NCBI RefSeq assembly: GCF_027744825.2
Contig: NW_026527056.1
Coordinates: forward strand, 620,001-684,000
Direction of reading: 5' to 3'
Length of the DNA stretch: 64,000 bases
Source: Synchiropus splendidus
Lineage: Eukaryota; Chordata; Actinopteri; Syngnathiformes; Callionymidae
Positions 34,029-47,752 of the stretch are shown here, in pieces. The first letter of the stretch is position 1, and each line of letters starts with the position of its first letter. Both the position numbers and the translations under genes were made by a program. The notes below the pieces were generated by a model that saw nothing but the letters and a program-made list of their open reading frames with translations, made no database searches and had not been told where the DNA came from.

Positions 34029-37000
34029 GTCTTTCTAGTAGGTGCACATCAAATCTAAGCTCTCTGAAGTGTTTTTCGAAAGTTATCAACACTTTTATGT
34101 TTGGCGTTCCGAAACCCACCTTATCTCAGGCTGAAAAGCGTTTTTGTGCATTGTGCCATAACTTTTCAGGGAAGCTTCAGAACATGAAATTTTAACCTCC
34201 CACTATAGCAGAAAGGGTCTTTCTAGTAGTTGCACATCAAATCTAAGCTGTCTGAAGTGTTTTTCAAAAGTTATCAACACTTTTATGTTTGGCGTTCCGA
34301 AACCCACCTTATCTCAGGCTGAAAAGCGTTTTTGTGCATTGTGCCATAACTTTTCAGGAAAGCTTCAGAACATGAAATTTTAACCTCCCACTATAGCAGA
34401 AAGGGTCTTTCTAGTAGTTGCACATCAAATCTAAACTGTCTGAAGTGTTTTTCCAAAGTTATCAACACTTTTATGTTTGGCGTTCCGAAACCCACCTTAT
34501 CTCAGGCTGAAAAGCGTTTTTACGCATTGTGCCATAACTTTTCAGGGAAGCTTCAGAACATGAAATTTTAACCTCCCACTATAGCAGAAAGGGTCTTTCT
34601 AGTAGGTGCACATCAAATCTAAGCTGTCTGAAGTGTTTTTCGAAAGTTATCAACACTTTTTTGTTTGGCGTTCCGAAACCCACCTTATCTCAGGCTGAAA
34701 AGCGTTTTTGTGCATTGTGCCATAACTTTTCAGGGAAGCTTCAGAACATGAAATTTTAACCTCCCACTATAGCAGAAAGGGTCTTTCTAGTAGTTGCACA
34801 TCAAATCTAAACTGTCTGAAGTGTTTTTCCAAAGTTATCAACACTTTTATGTTTGGCGTTCCGAAACCCACCTTATCTCAGGCTGAAAAGCGCTTTTACG
34901 CATTGTGCCATAACTTTTCAGGGAAGCTTCAGAACATGAAATTTTAACCTCCCACTATAGCAGAAAGGGTCTTTCTAGTAGGTGCACATCAAATCTAAGC
35001 TCTCTGAAGTGTTTTTCGAAAGTTATCAACACTTTTATGTTTGGCGTTCCGAAACCCACCTTATCTCAGGCTGAAAAGCGTTTTTGTGCATTGTGCCATA
35101 ACTTTTCAGGGAAGCTTCAGAACATGAAATTTTAACCTCCCACTATAGCAGAAAGGGTCTTTCTAGTAGTTGCACATCAAATCTAAACTGTCTGAAGTGT
35201 TTTTCCAAAGTTATTAACACTTTTATGTTTGGCGTTCCGAAACCCACCTTATCTCAGGCTGAAAAGCGTTTTTGTGCATTGTGCCATAACATTTCAGGGA
35301 AGCTTCAGAACATGAAATTTTAACCTCCCACTATAGCAGAAAGGGTCTTTCTAGTAGTTGCACATCAAATCTAAACTGTCTGAAGTGTTTTTCCAAAGTT
35401 ATCAACACTTTTATGTTTGGCGTTCCGAAACCCACCTTATCTCAGGCTGAAAAGCGTTTTTGTGCATTGTGCCATAACTTTTCAGGGAAGCTTCAGAACA
35501 TGAAATTTTAACCTCCCACTATAGCAGAAAGGGTCTTTCTAGTAGTTGCACATCAAATCTAAGCTGTCTGAAGTGTTTTTCAAAAGTTATCAACACTTTT
35601 ATGTTTGGCGTTCCGAAACCCACCTTATCTCAGGCTGAAAAGCGTTTTTGTGCATTGTGCCATAATTTTTCAGGAAAGCTTCAGAACATGAAATTTTAAC
35701 CTCCCACTATAGCAGAAAGGGTCTTTCTAGTAGTTGCACATCAAATCTAAACTGTCTGAAGTGTTTTTCCAAAGTTATCAACACTTTTATGTTTGGCGTT
35801 CCGAAACCCACCTTATCTCAGGCTGAAAAGCGTTTTTGTGCATTGTGCCATAACTTTTCAGGGAAGCTTCAGAACATGAAATTTTAACCTCCCACTATAG
35901 CAGAAAGGGTCTTTCTAGTAGTTGCACATCAAATCTAAGCTGTCTGAAGTGTTTTTCAAAAGTTATCAACACTTTTATGTTTGGCGTTCCGAAACCCACC
36001 TTATCTCAGGCTGAAAAGCGTTTTTGTGCATTGTGCCATAACTTTTCAGGAAAGCTTCAGAACATGAAATTTTAACCTCCCACTATAGCAGAAAGGGTCT
36101 TTCTAATAGTTGCACATCAAATCTAAACTGTCTGAAGTGTTTTTCCAAAGTTATCAACACTTTTATGTTTGGCGTTCCGAAACCCACCTTATCTCAGGCT
36201 GAAAAGCGTTTTCACGCATTGTGCCATAACTTTTCAGGGAAGCTTCAGAACATGAAATTTTAACCTCCCACTATAGCAGAAAGGGTCTTTCTAGTAGTTG
36301 CACATCAAATCTAAACTGTCTGAAGTGTTTTTCCAAAGTTATTAACACTTTTATGTTTGGCGTTCCGAAACCCACCTTATCTCAGGCTGAAAAGCGTTTT
36401 TGTGCATTGTGCCATAACTTTTCAGGGAAGCTTCAGAACATGAAATTTTAACCTCCCACTATAGCAGAAAGGGTCTTTCTATTAGTTGCACATCAAATCT
36501 AAACTGTCTGAAGTGTTTTTCCAAAGTTATCAACACTTTTATGTTTGGCGTTCCGAAACCCACCTTATCTCAGGCTGAAAAGCGTTTTTGTGCATTGTGC
36601 CATAACTTTTCAGGGAAGCTTCAGAACATGAAATTTTAACCTCCCACTATAGCAGAAAGGGTCTTTCTAGTAGTTGCACATCAAATCTAAGCTGTCTGAA
36701 GTGTTTTTCAAAAGTTATCAACACTTTTATGTTTGGCGTTCCGAAACCCACCTTATCTCAGGCTGAAAAGCGTTTTTGTGCATTGTGCCATAACTTTTCA
36801 GGAAAGCTTCAGAACATGAAATTTTAACCTCCCACTATAGCAGAAAGGGTCTTTCTAGTAGTTGCACATCAAATCTAAACTGTCTGAAGTGTTTTTCCAA
36901 AGTTATCAACACTTTTATGTTTGGCGTTCCGAAACCCACCTTATCTCAGGCTGAAAAGCGTTTTTGTGCATTGTGCCATAACTTTTCAGGGAAGCTTCAG

Positions 37001-37224
37001 AACATGAAATTTTAACCTCCCACTATAGCAGAAAGGGTCTTTATAGTAGTTGCACATCAAATCTAAGCTGTCTGAAGTGTTTTTCAAAAGTTATCAACAC
37101 TTTTATGTTTGGCGTTCCGAAACCCACCTTATCTCAGGCTGAAAAGCGTTTTTGTGCATTGTGCCATAACTTTTCAGGAAAGCTTCAGAACATGAAATTT
37201 TAACCTCCCACTATAGCAGAAAGG
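34029..37224. repeat. Irregular stretch of 17 units
   Basis: Order is A-C-B-F-B-A-D-E-C-E-C-B-D-E-C-E-C. E-C dimers dominate. Private changes include TTTTTTGTTT near 34661, AGCGCTTTTACG near 34893, AACATTTC near 35291, CTAATAG near 36105, TTTCACG near 36212, CTATTAG near 36482 and CTTTATAG at 37043. The last marker returns at 42307. Confidence 0.82.
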
Positions 37225-40200
37225 GTCTTTCTAGTAGTTGCACATCAAATCTAAGCTGTCTGAAGTGTTTTTCAAAAGTTATCAACACTTTTATGTTTGG
37301 CGTTCCGAAACCCACCTTATCTCAGGCTGAAAAGCGTTTTTGTGCATTGTGCCATAACTTTTCAGGAAAGCTTCAGAACATGAAATTTTAACCTCCCACT
37401 ATAGCAGAAAGGGTCTTTCTAGTAGTTGCACATCAAATCTAAACTGTCTGAAGTGTTTTTCCAAAGTTATCAACACTTTTATGTTTGGCGTTCCGAAACC
37501 CACCTTATCTCAGGCTGAAAAGCGTTTTTGTGCATTGTGCCATAACTTTTCAGGGAAGCTTCAGAACATGAAATTTTAACCTCCCACTATAGCAGAAAGG
37601 GTCTTTCTAGTAGTTGCACATCAAATCTAAGCTGTCTGAAGTGTTTTTCAAAAGTTATCAACACTTTTATGTTTGGCGTTCCGAAACCCACCTTATCTCA
37701 GGCTGAAAAGCGTTTTTGTGCATTGTGCCATAACTTTTCAGGAAAGCTTCAGAACATGAAATTTTAACCTCCCACTATAGCAGAAAGGGTCTTTCTAGTA
37801 GTTGCACATCAAATCTAAACTGTCTGAAGTGTTTTTCCAAAGTTATCAACACTTTTATGTTTGGCGTTCCGAAACCCACCTTATCTCAGGCTGAAAAGCG
37901 TTTTTACGCATTGTGCCATAACTTTTCAGGGAAGCTTCAGAACATGAAATTTTAACCTCCCACTATAGCAGAAAGGGTCTTTCTAGTAGGTGCACATCAA
38001 ATCTAAGCTCTCTGAAGTGTTTTTCGAAAGTTATCAACACTTTTATGTTTGGCGTTCCGAAACCCACCTTATCTCAGGCTGAAAAGCGTTTTTGTGCATT
38101 GTGCCATAACTTTTCAGGGAAGCTTCAGAACATGAAATTTTAACCTGCCACTATAGCAGAAAGGGTCTTTCTAGTAGTTGCACATCAAATCTAAACTGTC
38201 TGAAGTGTTTTTCCAAAGTTATCAACACTTTTATGTTTGGCGTTCCGAAACCCACCTTATCTCAGGCTGAAAAGCGTTTTTACGCATTGTGCCATAACTT
38301 TTCAGGGAAGCTTCAGAACATGAAATTTTAACCTCCCACTATACCAGAAAGGGTCTTTCTAGTAGGTGCACATCAAATCTAAGCTCTCTAAAGTGTTTTT
38401 CGAAAGTTATCAACACTTTTATGTTTGGCGTTCCGAAACCCACCTTATCTCAGGCTGAAAAGCGTTTTTGTGCATTGTGCCATAACTTTTCAGGGAAGCT
38501 TCAGAACATGAAATTTTAACCTGCCACTATAGCAGAAAGGGTCTTTCTAGTAGTTGCACATCAAATCTAAACTGTCTGAAGTGTTTTTCCAAAGTTATTA
38601 ACACTTTTATGTTTGGCGTTCCGAAACCCACCTTATCTCAGGCTGAAAAGCGTTTTTGTGCATTGTGCCATAACTTTTCAGGGAAGCTTCAGAACATGAA
38701 ATTTTAACCTCCCACTATAGCAGAAAGGGTCTTTCTAGTAGTTGCACATCAAATCTAAACTGTCTGAAGTGTTTTTCCAAAGTTATCAACACTTTTATGT
38801 TTGGCGTTCCGAAACCCACCTTATCTCAGGCTGAAAAGCGTTTTTGTGCATTGTGCCATAACTTTTCAGGGAAGCTTCAGAACATGAAATTTAAACCTCC
38901 CACTATAGCAGAAAGGGTCTTTCTAGTAGTTGCACATCAAATCTAAGCTGTCTGAAGTGTTTTTCAAAAGTTATCAACACTTTTATGTTTGGCGTTCCGA
39001 AACCCACCTTATCTCAGGCTGAAAAGCGTTTTTGTGCATTGTGCCATAACTTTTCAGGGAAGCTTCAGAACATGAAATTTTAACCTGCCACTATAGCAGA
39101 AAGGGTCTTTCTAGTAGTTGCACATCAAATCTAAACTGTCTGAAGTGTTTTTCCAAAGTTATTAACACTTTTATGTTTGGCGTTCCGAAACCCACCTTAT
39201 CTCAGGCTGAAAAGCGTTTTTGTGCATTGTGCCATAACTTTTCAGGAAAGCTTCAGAACATGAAATTTTAACCTCCCACTATAGCAGAAAGGGTCTTTCT
39301 AGTAGTTGCACATCAAATCTAAACTGTCTGAAGTGTTTTTCCAAAGTTATCAACACTTTTATGTTTGGCGTTCCGAAACCCACCTTATCTCAGGCTGAAA
39401 AGCGTTTTTGTGCATTGTGCCATAACTTTTCAGGGAAGCTTCAGAACATGAAATTTTAACCTCCCACTATAGCAGAAAGGGTCTTTCTAGTAGTTGCACA
39501 TCAAATCTAAGCTGTCTGAAGTGTTTTTCAAAAGTTATCAACACTTTTATGTTTGGCGTTCCGAAACCCACCTTATCTCAGGCTGAAAAGCGTTTTTGTG
39601 CATTGTGCCATAACTTTTCAGGAAAGCTTCAGAACATGAAATTTTAACCTCCCACTATAGCAGAAAGGGTCTTTCTAGTAGTTGCACATCAAATCTAAAC
39701 TGTCTGAAGTGTTTTTCCAAAGTTATCAACACTTTTATGTTTGGCGTTCCGAAACCCACCTTATCTCAGGCTGAAAAGCGTTTTTGTGCATTGTGCCATA
39801 ACTTTTCAGGGAAGCTTCAGAACATGAAATTTTAACCTCCCACTATAGCAGAAAGGGTCTTTCTAGTAGGTGCACATCAAATCTAAGCTCTCTGAAGTGT
39901 TTTTCGAAAGTTATCAACACTTTTATGTTTGGCGTTCCGAAACCCACCTTATCTCAGGCTGAAAAGCGTTTTTGTGCATTGTGCCATAACTTTTCAGGGA
40001 AGCTTCAGAACATGAAATTTTAACCTCCCACTATAGCAGAAAGGGTCTTTCTAGTAGTTGCACATCAAATCTAAACTGTCTGAAGTGTTTTTCCAAAGTT
40101 ATCAACACTTTTATGTTTGGCGTTCCGAAACCCACCTTATCTCAGGCTGAAAAGCGTTTTTGTGCATTGTGCCATAACTTTTCAGGGAAGCTTCAGAACA

Positions 40201-41360
40201 TGAAATTTAAACCTCCCACTATAGCAGAAAGGGTCTTTCTAGTAGTTGCACATCAAATCTAAGCTGTCTGAAGTGTTTTTCAAAAGTTATCAACACTTTT
40301 ATGTTTGGCGTTCCGAAACCCACCTTATCTCAGGCTGAAAAGCGTTTTTGTGCATTGTGCCATAACTTTTCAGGAAAGCTTCAGAACATGAAATTTTAAC
40401 CTCCCACTATAGCAGAAAGGGTCTTTCTAGTAGTTGCACATCAAATCTAAACTGTCTGAAGTGTTTTTCCAAAGTTATCAACACTTTTATGTTTGGCGTT
40501 CCGAAACCCACCTTATCTCAGGCTGAAAAGCGTTTTTACGCATTGTGCCATAACTTTTCAGGGAAGCTTCAGAACATGAAATTTTAACCTCCCACTATAG
40601 CAGAAAGGGTCTTTCTAGTAGGTACACATCAAATCTAAGCTCTCTGAAGTGTTTTTCGAAAGTTATCAACACTTTTATGTTTGGCGTTCCGAAACCCACC
40701 TTATCTCAGGCTGAAAAGCGTTTTTGTGCATTGTGCCATAACTTTTCAGGAAAGCTTCAGAACATGAAATTTTAACGTCCCACTATAGCAGAAAGGGTCT
40801 TTCTAGTAGTTGCACATCAAATCTAAGCTGTCTGAAGTGTTTTTCAAAAGTTATCAACACTTTTATGTTTGGCGTTCCGAAACCCACCTTATCTGAGGCT
40901 GAAAAGCGTTTTTGTGCATTGTGCCATAACTTTTCAGGAAAGCTTCAGAACATGAAATTTTAACCTCCCACTATAGCAGAAAGGGTCTTTCTAGTAGTTG
41001 CACATCAAATCTAAACTGTCTGAAGTGTTTTTCCAAAGTTATCAACACTTTTATGTTTGGCGTTCCGAAACCCACCTTATCTCAGGCTGAAAAGCGTTTT
41101 TGTGCATTGTGCCATAACTTTTCAGGAAAGCTTCAGAACATGAAATTTTAACCTCCCACTATAGCAGAAAGGGTGTTTCTAGTAGTTGCACATCAAATCT
41201 AAGCTGTCTGAAGTGTTTTTCAAAAGTTATCAACACTTTTATGTTTGGCGTTCCGAAACCCACCTTATCTCAGGCTGAAAAGCGTTTTTGTGCATTGTGC
41301 CATAACTTTTCAGGGAAGCTTCAGAACATGAAATTTTAACCTCCCACTATAGCAGAAAGG
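37225..41360. repeat. Segmental duplication of 22 units, copy 1
   Basis: It matches 41925-46060 unit by unit at a 4700-bp (25-unit) offset. Shared rare markers in order: two A units ending CCTGCCAC, the second with CTCTCTAAAG; E with ATTTAAACC; Cg with CCTGCCAC; D with A143; another E with ATTTAAACC; A with TAGGTACAC; and GTGTTTCTAG opening the last unit. By eye about ten substitutions separate the copies over 4136 bp. Confidence 0.86.
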
Positions 41361-41924
41361 GTCTTTCTAGTAGTTGCACATCAAATCTAAACTGTCTGAA
41401 GTGTTTTTCCAAAGTTATCAACACTTTTATGTTTGGCGTTCCGAAACCCACCTTATCTCAGGCTGAAAAGCGTTTTTACGCATTGTGCCATAACTTTTCA
41501 GGGAAGCTTCAGAACATGAAATTTTAACCTCCCACTATAGCAGAAAGGGTCTTTCTAGTAGTTGCACATCAAATCTAAGCTGTCTGAAGTGTTTTTCAAA
41601 AGTTATCAACACTTTTATGTTTGGCGTTCCGAAACCCACCTTATCTCAGGCTGAAAAGCGTTTTTGTGCATTGTGCCATAACTTTTCAGGAAAGCTTCAG
41701 AACATGAAATTTTAACCTCCCACTATAGCAGAAAGGGTCTTTCTAGTAGTTGCACATCAAATCTAAACTGTCTGAAGTGTTTTTCCAAAGTTATCAACAC
41801 TTTTATGTTTGGCGTTCCGAAACCCACCTTATCTCAGGCTGAAAAGCGTTTTTACGCATTGTGCCATAACTTTTCAGGGAAGCTTCAGAACATGAAATTT
41901 TAACCTCCCACTATAGCAGAAAGG
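41361..41924. repeat. B-C-B spacer between duplication copies
   Basis: Three ordinary units separate the two copies. They have no counterpart in the duplicated block, so the event was not a simple adjacent tandem copy, or three units were added or retained afterwards. Confidence 0.8.
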
Positions 41925-44900
41925 GTCTTTCTAGTAGTTGCACATCAAATCTAAGCTGTCTGAAGTGTTTTTCAAAAGTTATCAACACTTTTATGTTTGG
42001 CGTTCCGAAACCCACCTTATCTCAGGCTGAAAAGCGTTTTTGTGCATTGTGCCATAACTTTTCAGGAAAGCTTCAGAACATGAAATTTTAACCTCCCACT
42101 ATAGCAGAAAGGGTCTTTCTAGTAGTTGCACATCAAATCTAAACTGTCTGAAGTGTTTTTCCAAAGTTATCAACACTTTTATGTTTGGCGTTCCGAAACC
42201 CACCTTATCTCAGGCTGAAAAGCGTTTTTGTGCATTGTGCCATAACTTTTCAGGGAAGCTTCAGAACATGAAATTTTAACCTCCCACTATAGCAGAAAGG
42301 GTCTTTATAGTAGTTGCACATCAAATCTAAGCTGTCTGAAGTGTTTTTCAAAAGTTATCAACACTTTTATGTTTGGCGTTCCGAAACCCACCTTATCTCA
42401 GGCTGAAAAGCGTTTTTGTGCATTGTGCCATAACTTTTCAGGAAAGCTTCAGAACATGAAATTTTAACCTCCCACTATAGCAGAAAGGGTCTTTCTAGTA
42501 GTTGCACATCAAATCTAAACTGTCTGAAGTGTTTTTCCAAAGTTATCAACACTTTTATGTTTGGCGTTCCGAAACCCACCTTATCTCAGGCTGAAAAGCG
42601 TTTTTACGCATTGTGCCATAACTTTTCAGGGAAGCTTCAGAACATGAAATTTTAACCTCCCACTATAGCAGAAAGGGTCTTTCTAGTAGGTGCACATCAA
42701 ATCTAAGCTCTCTGAAGTGTTTTTCGAAAGTTATCAACACTTTTATGTTTGGCGTTCCGAAACCCACCTTATCTCAGGCAGAAAAGCGTTTTTGTGCATT
42801 GTGCCATAACTTTTCAGGGAAGCTTCAGAACATGAAATTTTAACCTGCCACTATAGCAGAAAGGGTCTTTCTAGTAGTTGCACATCAAATCTAAACTGTC
42901 TGAAGTGTTTTTCCAAAGTTATCAACACTTTTATGTTTGGCGTTCCGAAACCCACCTTATCTCAGGCTGAAAAGCGTTTTTACGCATTGTGCCATAACTT
43001 TTCAGGGAAGCTTCAGAACATGAAATTTTAACCTCCCACTATAGCAGAAAGGGTCTTTCTAGTAGGTGCACATCAAATCTAAGCTCTCTAAAGTGTTTTT
43101 CGAAAGTTATCAACACTTTTATGTTTGGCGTTCCGAAACCCACCTTATCTCAGGCTGAAAAGCGTTTTTGTGCATTGTGCCATAACTTTTCAGGGAAGCT
43201 TCAGAACATGAAATTTTAACCTGCCACTATAGCAGAAAGGGTCTTTCTAGTAGTTGCACATCAAATCTAAACTGTCTGAAGTGTTTTTCCAAAGTTATTA
43301 ACACTTTTATGTTTGGCGTTCCGAAACCCACCTTATCTCAGGCTGAAAAGCGTTTTTGTGCATTGTGCCATAACTTTTCAGGGAAGCTTCAGAACATGAA
43401 ATTTTAACCTCCCACTATAGCAGAAAGGGTCTTTCTAGTAGTTGCACATCAAATCTAAACTGTCTGAAGTGTTTTTCCAAAGTTATCAACACTTTTATGT
43501 TTGGCGTTCCGAAACCCACCTTATCTCAGGCTGAAAAGCGTTTTTGTGCATTGTGCCATAACTTTTCAGGGAAGCTTCAGAACATGAAATTTAAACCTCC
43601 CACTATAGCAGAAAGGGTCTTTCTAGTAGTTGCACATCAAATCTAAGCTGTCTGAAGTGTTTTTCAAAAGTTATCAACACTTTTATGTTTGGCGTTCCGA
43701 AACCCACCTTATCTCAGGCTGAAAAGCGTTTTTGTGCATTGTGCCATAACTTTTCAGGGAAGCTTCAGAACATGAAATTTTAACCTGCCACTATAGCAGA
43801 AAGGGTCTTTCTAGTAGTTGCACATCAAATCTAAACTGTCTGAAGTGTTTTTCCAAAGTTATTAACACTTTTATGTTTGGCGTTCCGAAACCCACCTTAT
43901 CTCAGGCTGAAAAGCGTTTTTGTGCATTGTGCCATAACTTTTCAGGAAAGCTTCAGAACATGAAATTTTAACCTCCCACTATAGCAGAAAGGGTCTTTCT
44001 AGTAGTTGCACATCAAATCTAAACTGTCTGAAGTGTTTTTCAAAAGTTATCAACACTTTTATGTTTGGCGTTCCGAAACCCACCTTATGTCAGGCTGAAA
44101 AGCGTTTTTGTGCATTGTGCCATAACTTTTCAGGGAAGCTTCAGAACATGAAATTTTAACCTCCCACTATAGCAGAAAGGGTCTTTCTAGTAGTTGCACA
44201 TCAAATCTAAGCTGTCTGAAGTGTTTTTCAAAAGTTATCAACACTTTTATGTTTGGCGTTCCGAAACCCACCTTATCTCAGGCTGAAAAGCGTTTTTGTG
44301 CATTGTGCCATAACTTTTCAGGAAAGCTTCAGAACATGAAATTTTAACCTCCCACTATAGCAGAAAGGGTCTTTCTAGTAGTTGCACATCAAATCTAAAC
44401 TGTCTGAAGTGTTTTTCCAAAGTTATCAACACTTTTATGTTTGGCGTTCCGAAACCCACCTTATCTCAGGCTGAAAAGCGTTTTTGTGCATTGTGCCATA
44501 ACTTTTCAGGGAAGCTTCAGAACATGAAATTTTAACCTCCTACTATAGCAGAAAGGGTCTTTCTAGTAGGTGCACATCAAATCTAAGCTCTCTGAAGTGT
44601 TTTTCGAAAGTTATCAACACTTTTATGTTTGGCGTTCCGAAACCCACCTTATCTCAGGCTGAAAAGCGTTTTTGTGCATTGTGCCATAACTTTTCAGGGA
44701 AGCTTCAGAACATGAAATTTTAACCTCCCACTATAGCAGAAAGGGTCTTTCTAGTAGTTGCACATCAAATCTAAACTGTCTGAAGTGTTTTTCCAAAGTT
44801 ATCAACACTTTTATGTTTGGCGTTCCGAAACCCACCTTATCTCAGGCTGAAAAGCGTTTTTGTGCATTGTGCCATAACTTTTCAGGGAAGCTTCAGAACA

Positions 44901-46060
44901 TGAAATTTAAACCTCCCACTATAGCAGAAAGGGTCTTTCTAGTAGTTGCACATCAAATCTAAGCTGTCTGAAGTGTTTTTCAAAAGTTATCAACACTTTT
45001 ATGTTTGGCGTTCCGAAACCCACCTTATCTCAGGCTGAAAAGCGTTTTTGTGCATTGTGCCATAACTTTTCAGGAAAGCTTCAGAACATGAAATTTTAAC
45101 CTCCCACTATAGCAGAAAGGGTCTTTCTAGTAGTTGCACATCAAATCTAAACTGTCTGAAGTGTTTTTCCAAAGTTATCAACACTTTTATGTTTGGCGTT
45201 CCGAAACCCACCTTATCTCAGGCTGAAAAGCGTTTTTACGCATTGTGCCATAGCTTTTCAGGGAAGCTTCAGAACATGAAATTTTAACCTCCCACTATAG
45301 CAGAAAGGGTCTTTCTAGTAGGTACACATCAAATCTAAGCTCTCTGAAGTGTTTTTCGAAAGTTATCAACACTTTTATGTTTGGCGTTCCGAAACCCACC
45401 TTATCTCAGGCTGAAAAGCGTTTTTGTGCATTGTGCCATAACTTTTCAGGAAAGCTTCAGAACATGAAATTTTAACCTCCCACTATAGCAGAAAGGGTCT
45501 TTCTAGTAGTTGCACATCAAATCTAAGCTGTCTGAAGTGTTTTTCAAAAGTTATCAACACTTTTATGTTTGGCGTTCCGAAACCCACCTTATCTCAGGCT
45601 GAAAAGCGTTTTTGTGCATTGTGCCATAACTTTTCAGGAAAGCTTCAGAACATGAAATTTTAACCTCCCACTATAGCAGAAAGGGTCTTTCTAGTAGTTG
45701 CACATCAAATCTAAACTGTCTGAAGTGTTTTTCCAAAGTTATCAACACTTTTATGTTTGGCGTTCCGAAACCCACCTTATCTCAGGCTGAAAAGCGTTTT
45801 TGTGCATTGTGCCATAACTTTTCAGGAAAGCTTCAGAACATGAAATTTTAACCTCCCACTATAGCAGAAAGGGTGTTTCTAGTAGTTGCACATCAAATCT
45901 AAGCTGTCTGAAGTGTTTTTCAAAAGTTATCAACACTTTTATGTTTGGCGTTCCGAAACCCACCTTATCTCAGGCTGAAAAGCGTTTTTGTGCATTGTGC
46001 CATAACTTTTCAGGAAAGCTTCAGAACATGAAATTTTAACCTCCCACTATAGCAGAAAGG
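41925..46060. repeat. Segmental duplication of 22 units, copy 2
   Basis: It has the ordered markers of copy 1. Private changes include CAGGCAG near 42780, an E variant with A50 and CTTATGTC at 43993-44180, CCTCCTAC near 44541, CATAGCTT near 45253, and A143 instead of G143 in the last unit. Its third unit has CTTTATAG at 42307, which in copy 1 territory sits at 37043, three units earlier than collinearity predicts. Confidence 0.86.
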
Positions 46061-46436
46061 GTCTTTCTAGTAGTTGCACATCAAATCTAAACTGTCTGAA
46101 GTGTTTTTCCAAAGTTATCAACACTTTTATGTTTGGCGTTCCGAAACCCACCTTATCTCAGGCTGAAAAGCGTTTTTGTGCATTGTGCCATAACTTTTCA
46201 GGAAAGCTTCAGAACATGAAATTTTAACCTCCCACTATAGCAGAAAGGGTCTTTCTAGTAGTTGCACATCAAATCTAAGCTATCTTAATTGTTTTTCAAA
46301 AGATATCAACACTTTTATGTTTGGCGTTCCGAAACCCACCTTATCTCAGGCTGAAAAGCGTTTTTACGCATTGTGCCATAACTTTTCAGGGAAGCTTCAG
46401 AACATGAAATTTTAACCTCCCACTATAGCAGAAAGG
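44933..46436. repeat. Octamer C-B-A-C-E-C-E-C'' copy 1
   Basis: The eight units end in a C'' front (GCTATCTTAA at 46279-46288, plus AATTG and AGATATC) joined to a B-like back (AC and G143) at 46249-46436. The same octamer order appears at 52641 and 59033. E units here carry A143. It overlaps the right end of the 22-unit duplication. Confidence 0.82.
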
Positions 46437-46624
46437 GTCTTTCTAGTAGGTGCACATCAAATCTAAGCTCTCTGAAGTGTTTTTCGAAAGTTATCAACAC
46501 TTTTATGTTTGGCGTTCCGAAACCCACCTTATCTCAGGCTGAAAAGCGTTTTTGTGCATTGTGCCATAACTTTTCAGGAAAGCTTCAGAACATGAAATTG
46601 TAACCTCCCACTATAGCAGAAAGG
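46437..46624. repeat. A unit with AAATTGTAAC
   Basis: An A unit with A143 and the rare AAATTGTAAC ending seen otherwise at 31773, 32901, 48317 and 55085. Confidence 0.75.
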
Positions 46625-47752
46625 GTCTTTCTAGTAGTTGCACATCAAATCTAAGCTATCTCAAGTGTTTTTCAAAAGTTATCAACACTTTTATGTTTGG
46701 CGTTCCGAAACCCACCTTATCTCAGGCTGAAAAGCGTTTTTGTGCATTGTGCCATAACTTTTCAGGAAAGCTTCAGAACATGAAATTTTAACCTCCCACT
46801 ATAGAAGAAAGGGTCTTTCTAGTAGTTGCACATCAAATCTAAACTGTCTGAAGTGTTTTTCCAAAGTTATCAACACTTTTATGTTTGGCGTTCCGAAACC
46901 CACCTTATCTCAGGCTGAAAAGCGTTTTTACGCATTGTGCCATAACTTTTCAGGGAAGCTTCAGAACATGAAATTTTAACCTCCCACTATAGCAGAAAGG
47001 GTCTTTCTAGTAGGTGCACATCAAATCTAAGCTCTCTGAAGTGTTTTTCGAAAGTTATCAACACTTTTATGTTTGGCGTTCCGAAACCCACCTTATCTCA
47101 GGCTGAAAAGCGTTTTTGTGCATTGTGCCATAACTTTTCAGGAAAGCTTCAGAACATGAAATTTTAACCTCCCACTATAGCAGAAAGGGTCTTTCTAGTA
47201 GTTGCACATCAAATCTAAGCTGTCTGAAGTGTTTTTCAAAAGTTATCAACACTTTTATGTTTGGCGTTCCGAAACCCACCTTATCTCAGGCTGAAAAGCG
47301 TTTTTGTGCATTGTGCCATAACTTTTCAGGAAAGCTTCAGAACATGAAATTTTAACCTCCCACTATAGCAGAAAGGGTCTTTCTTGTAGTTGCACATCAA
47401 ATCTAAACTGTCTGAAGTGTTTTTCCAAAGTTATCAACACTTTTATGTTTGGCGTTCCGAAACCCACCTTATCTCAGGCTGAAAAGCGTTTTTGTGCATT
47501 GTGCCATAACTTTTCAGGAAAGCTTCAGAACATGAAATTTTAACCACCCACTATAGCAGAAAGGGTCTTTCTAGTAGTTGCACATCAAATCTAAGCTGTC
47601 TGAAGTGTTTTTCAAAAGTTATCAACACTTTTATGTTTGGCGTACCGAAACCCACCTTATCTCAGGCTGAAAAGCGTTTTTGTGCATTGTGCCATAACTT
47701 TTCAGGAAAGCTTCAGAACATGAAATTTTAACCTCCCACTATAGCAGAAAGG
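46625..47752. repeat. 6-unit block with copy at 52641
   Basis: Order is C variant (GCTATCTCAA, ending AGAAGAAAG), B, A, C, E, C (with CGTACCG). The AGAAGAAAG and CGTACCG markers recur at the same places in 52641-53768, 6016 bp (32 units) away. Private changes include CTTGTAG near 47384 and AACCACCC near 47545. Confidence 0.8.
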
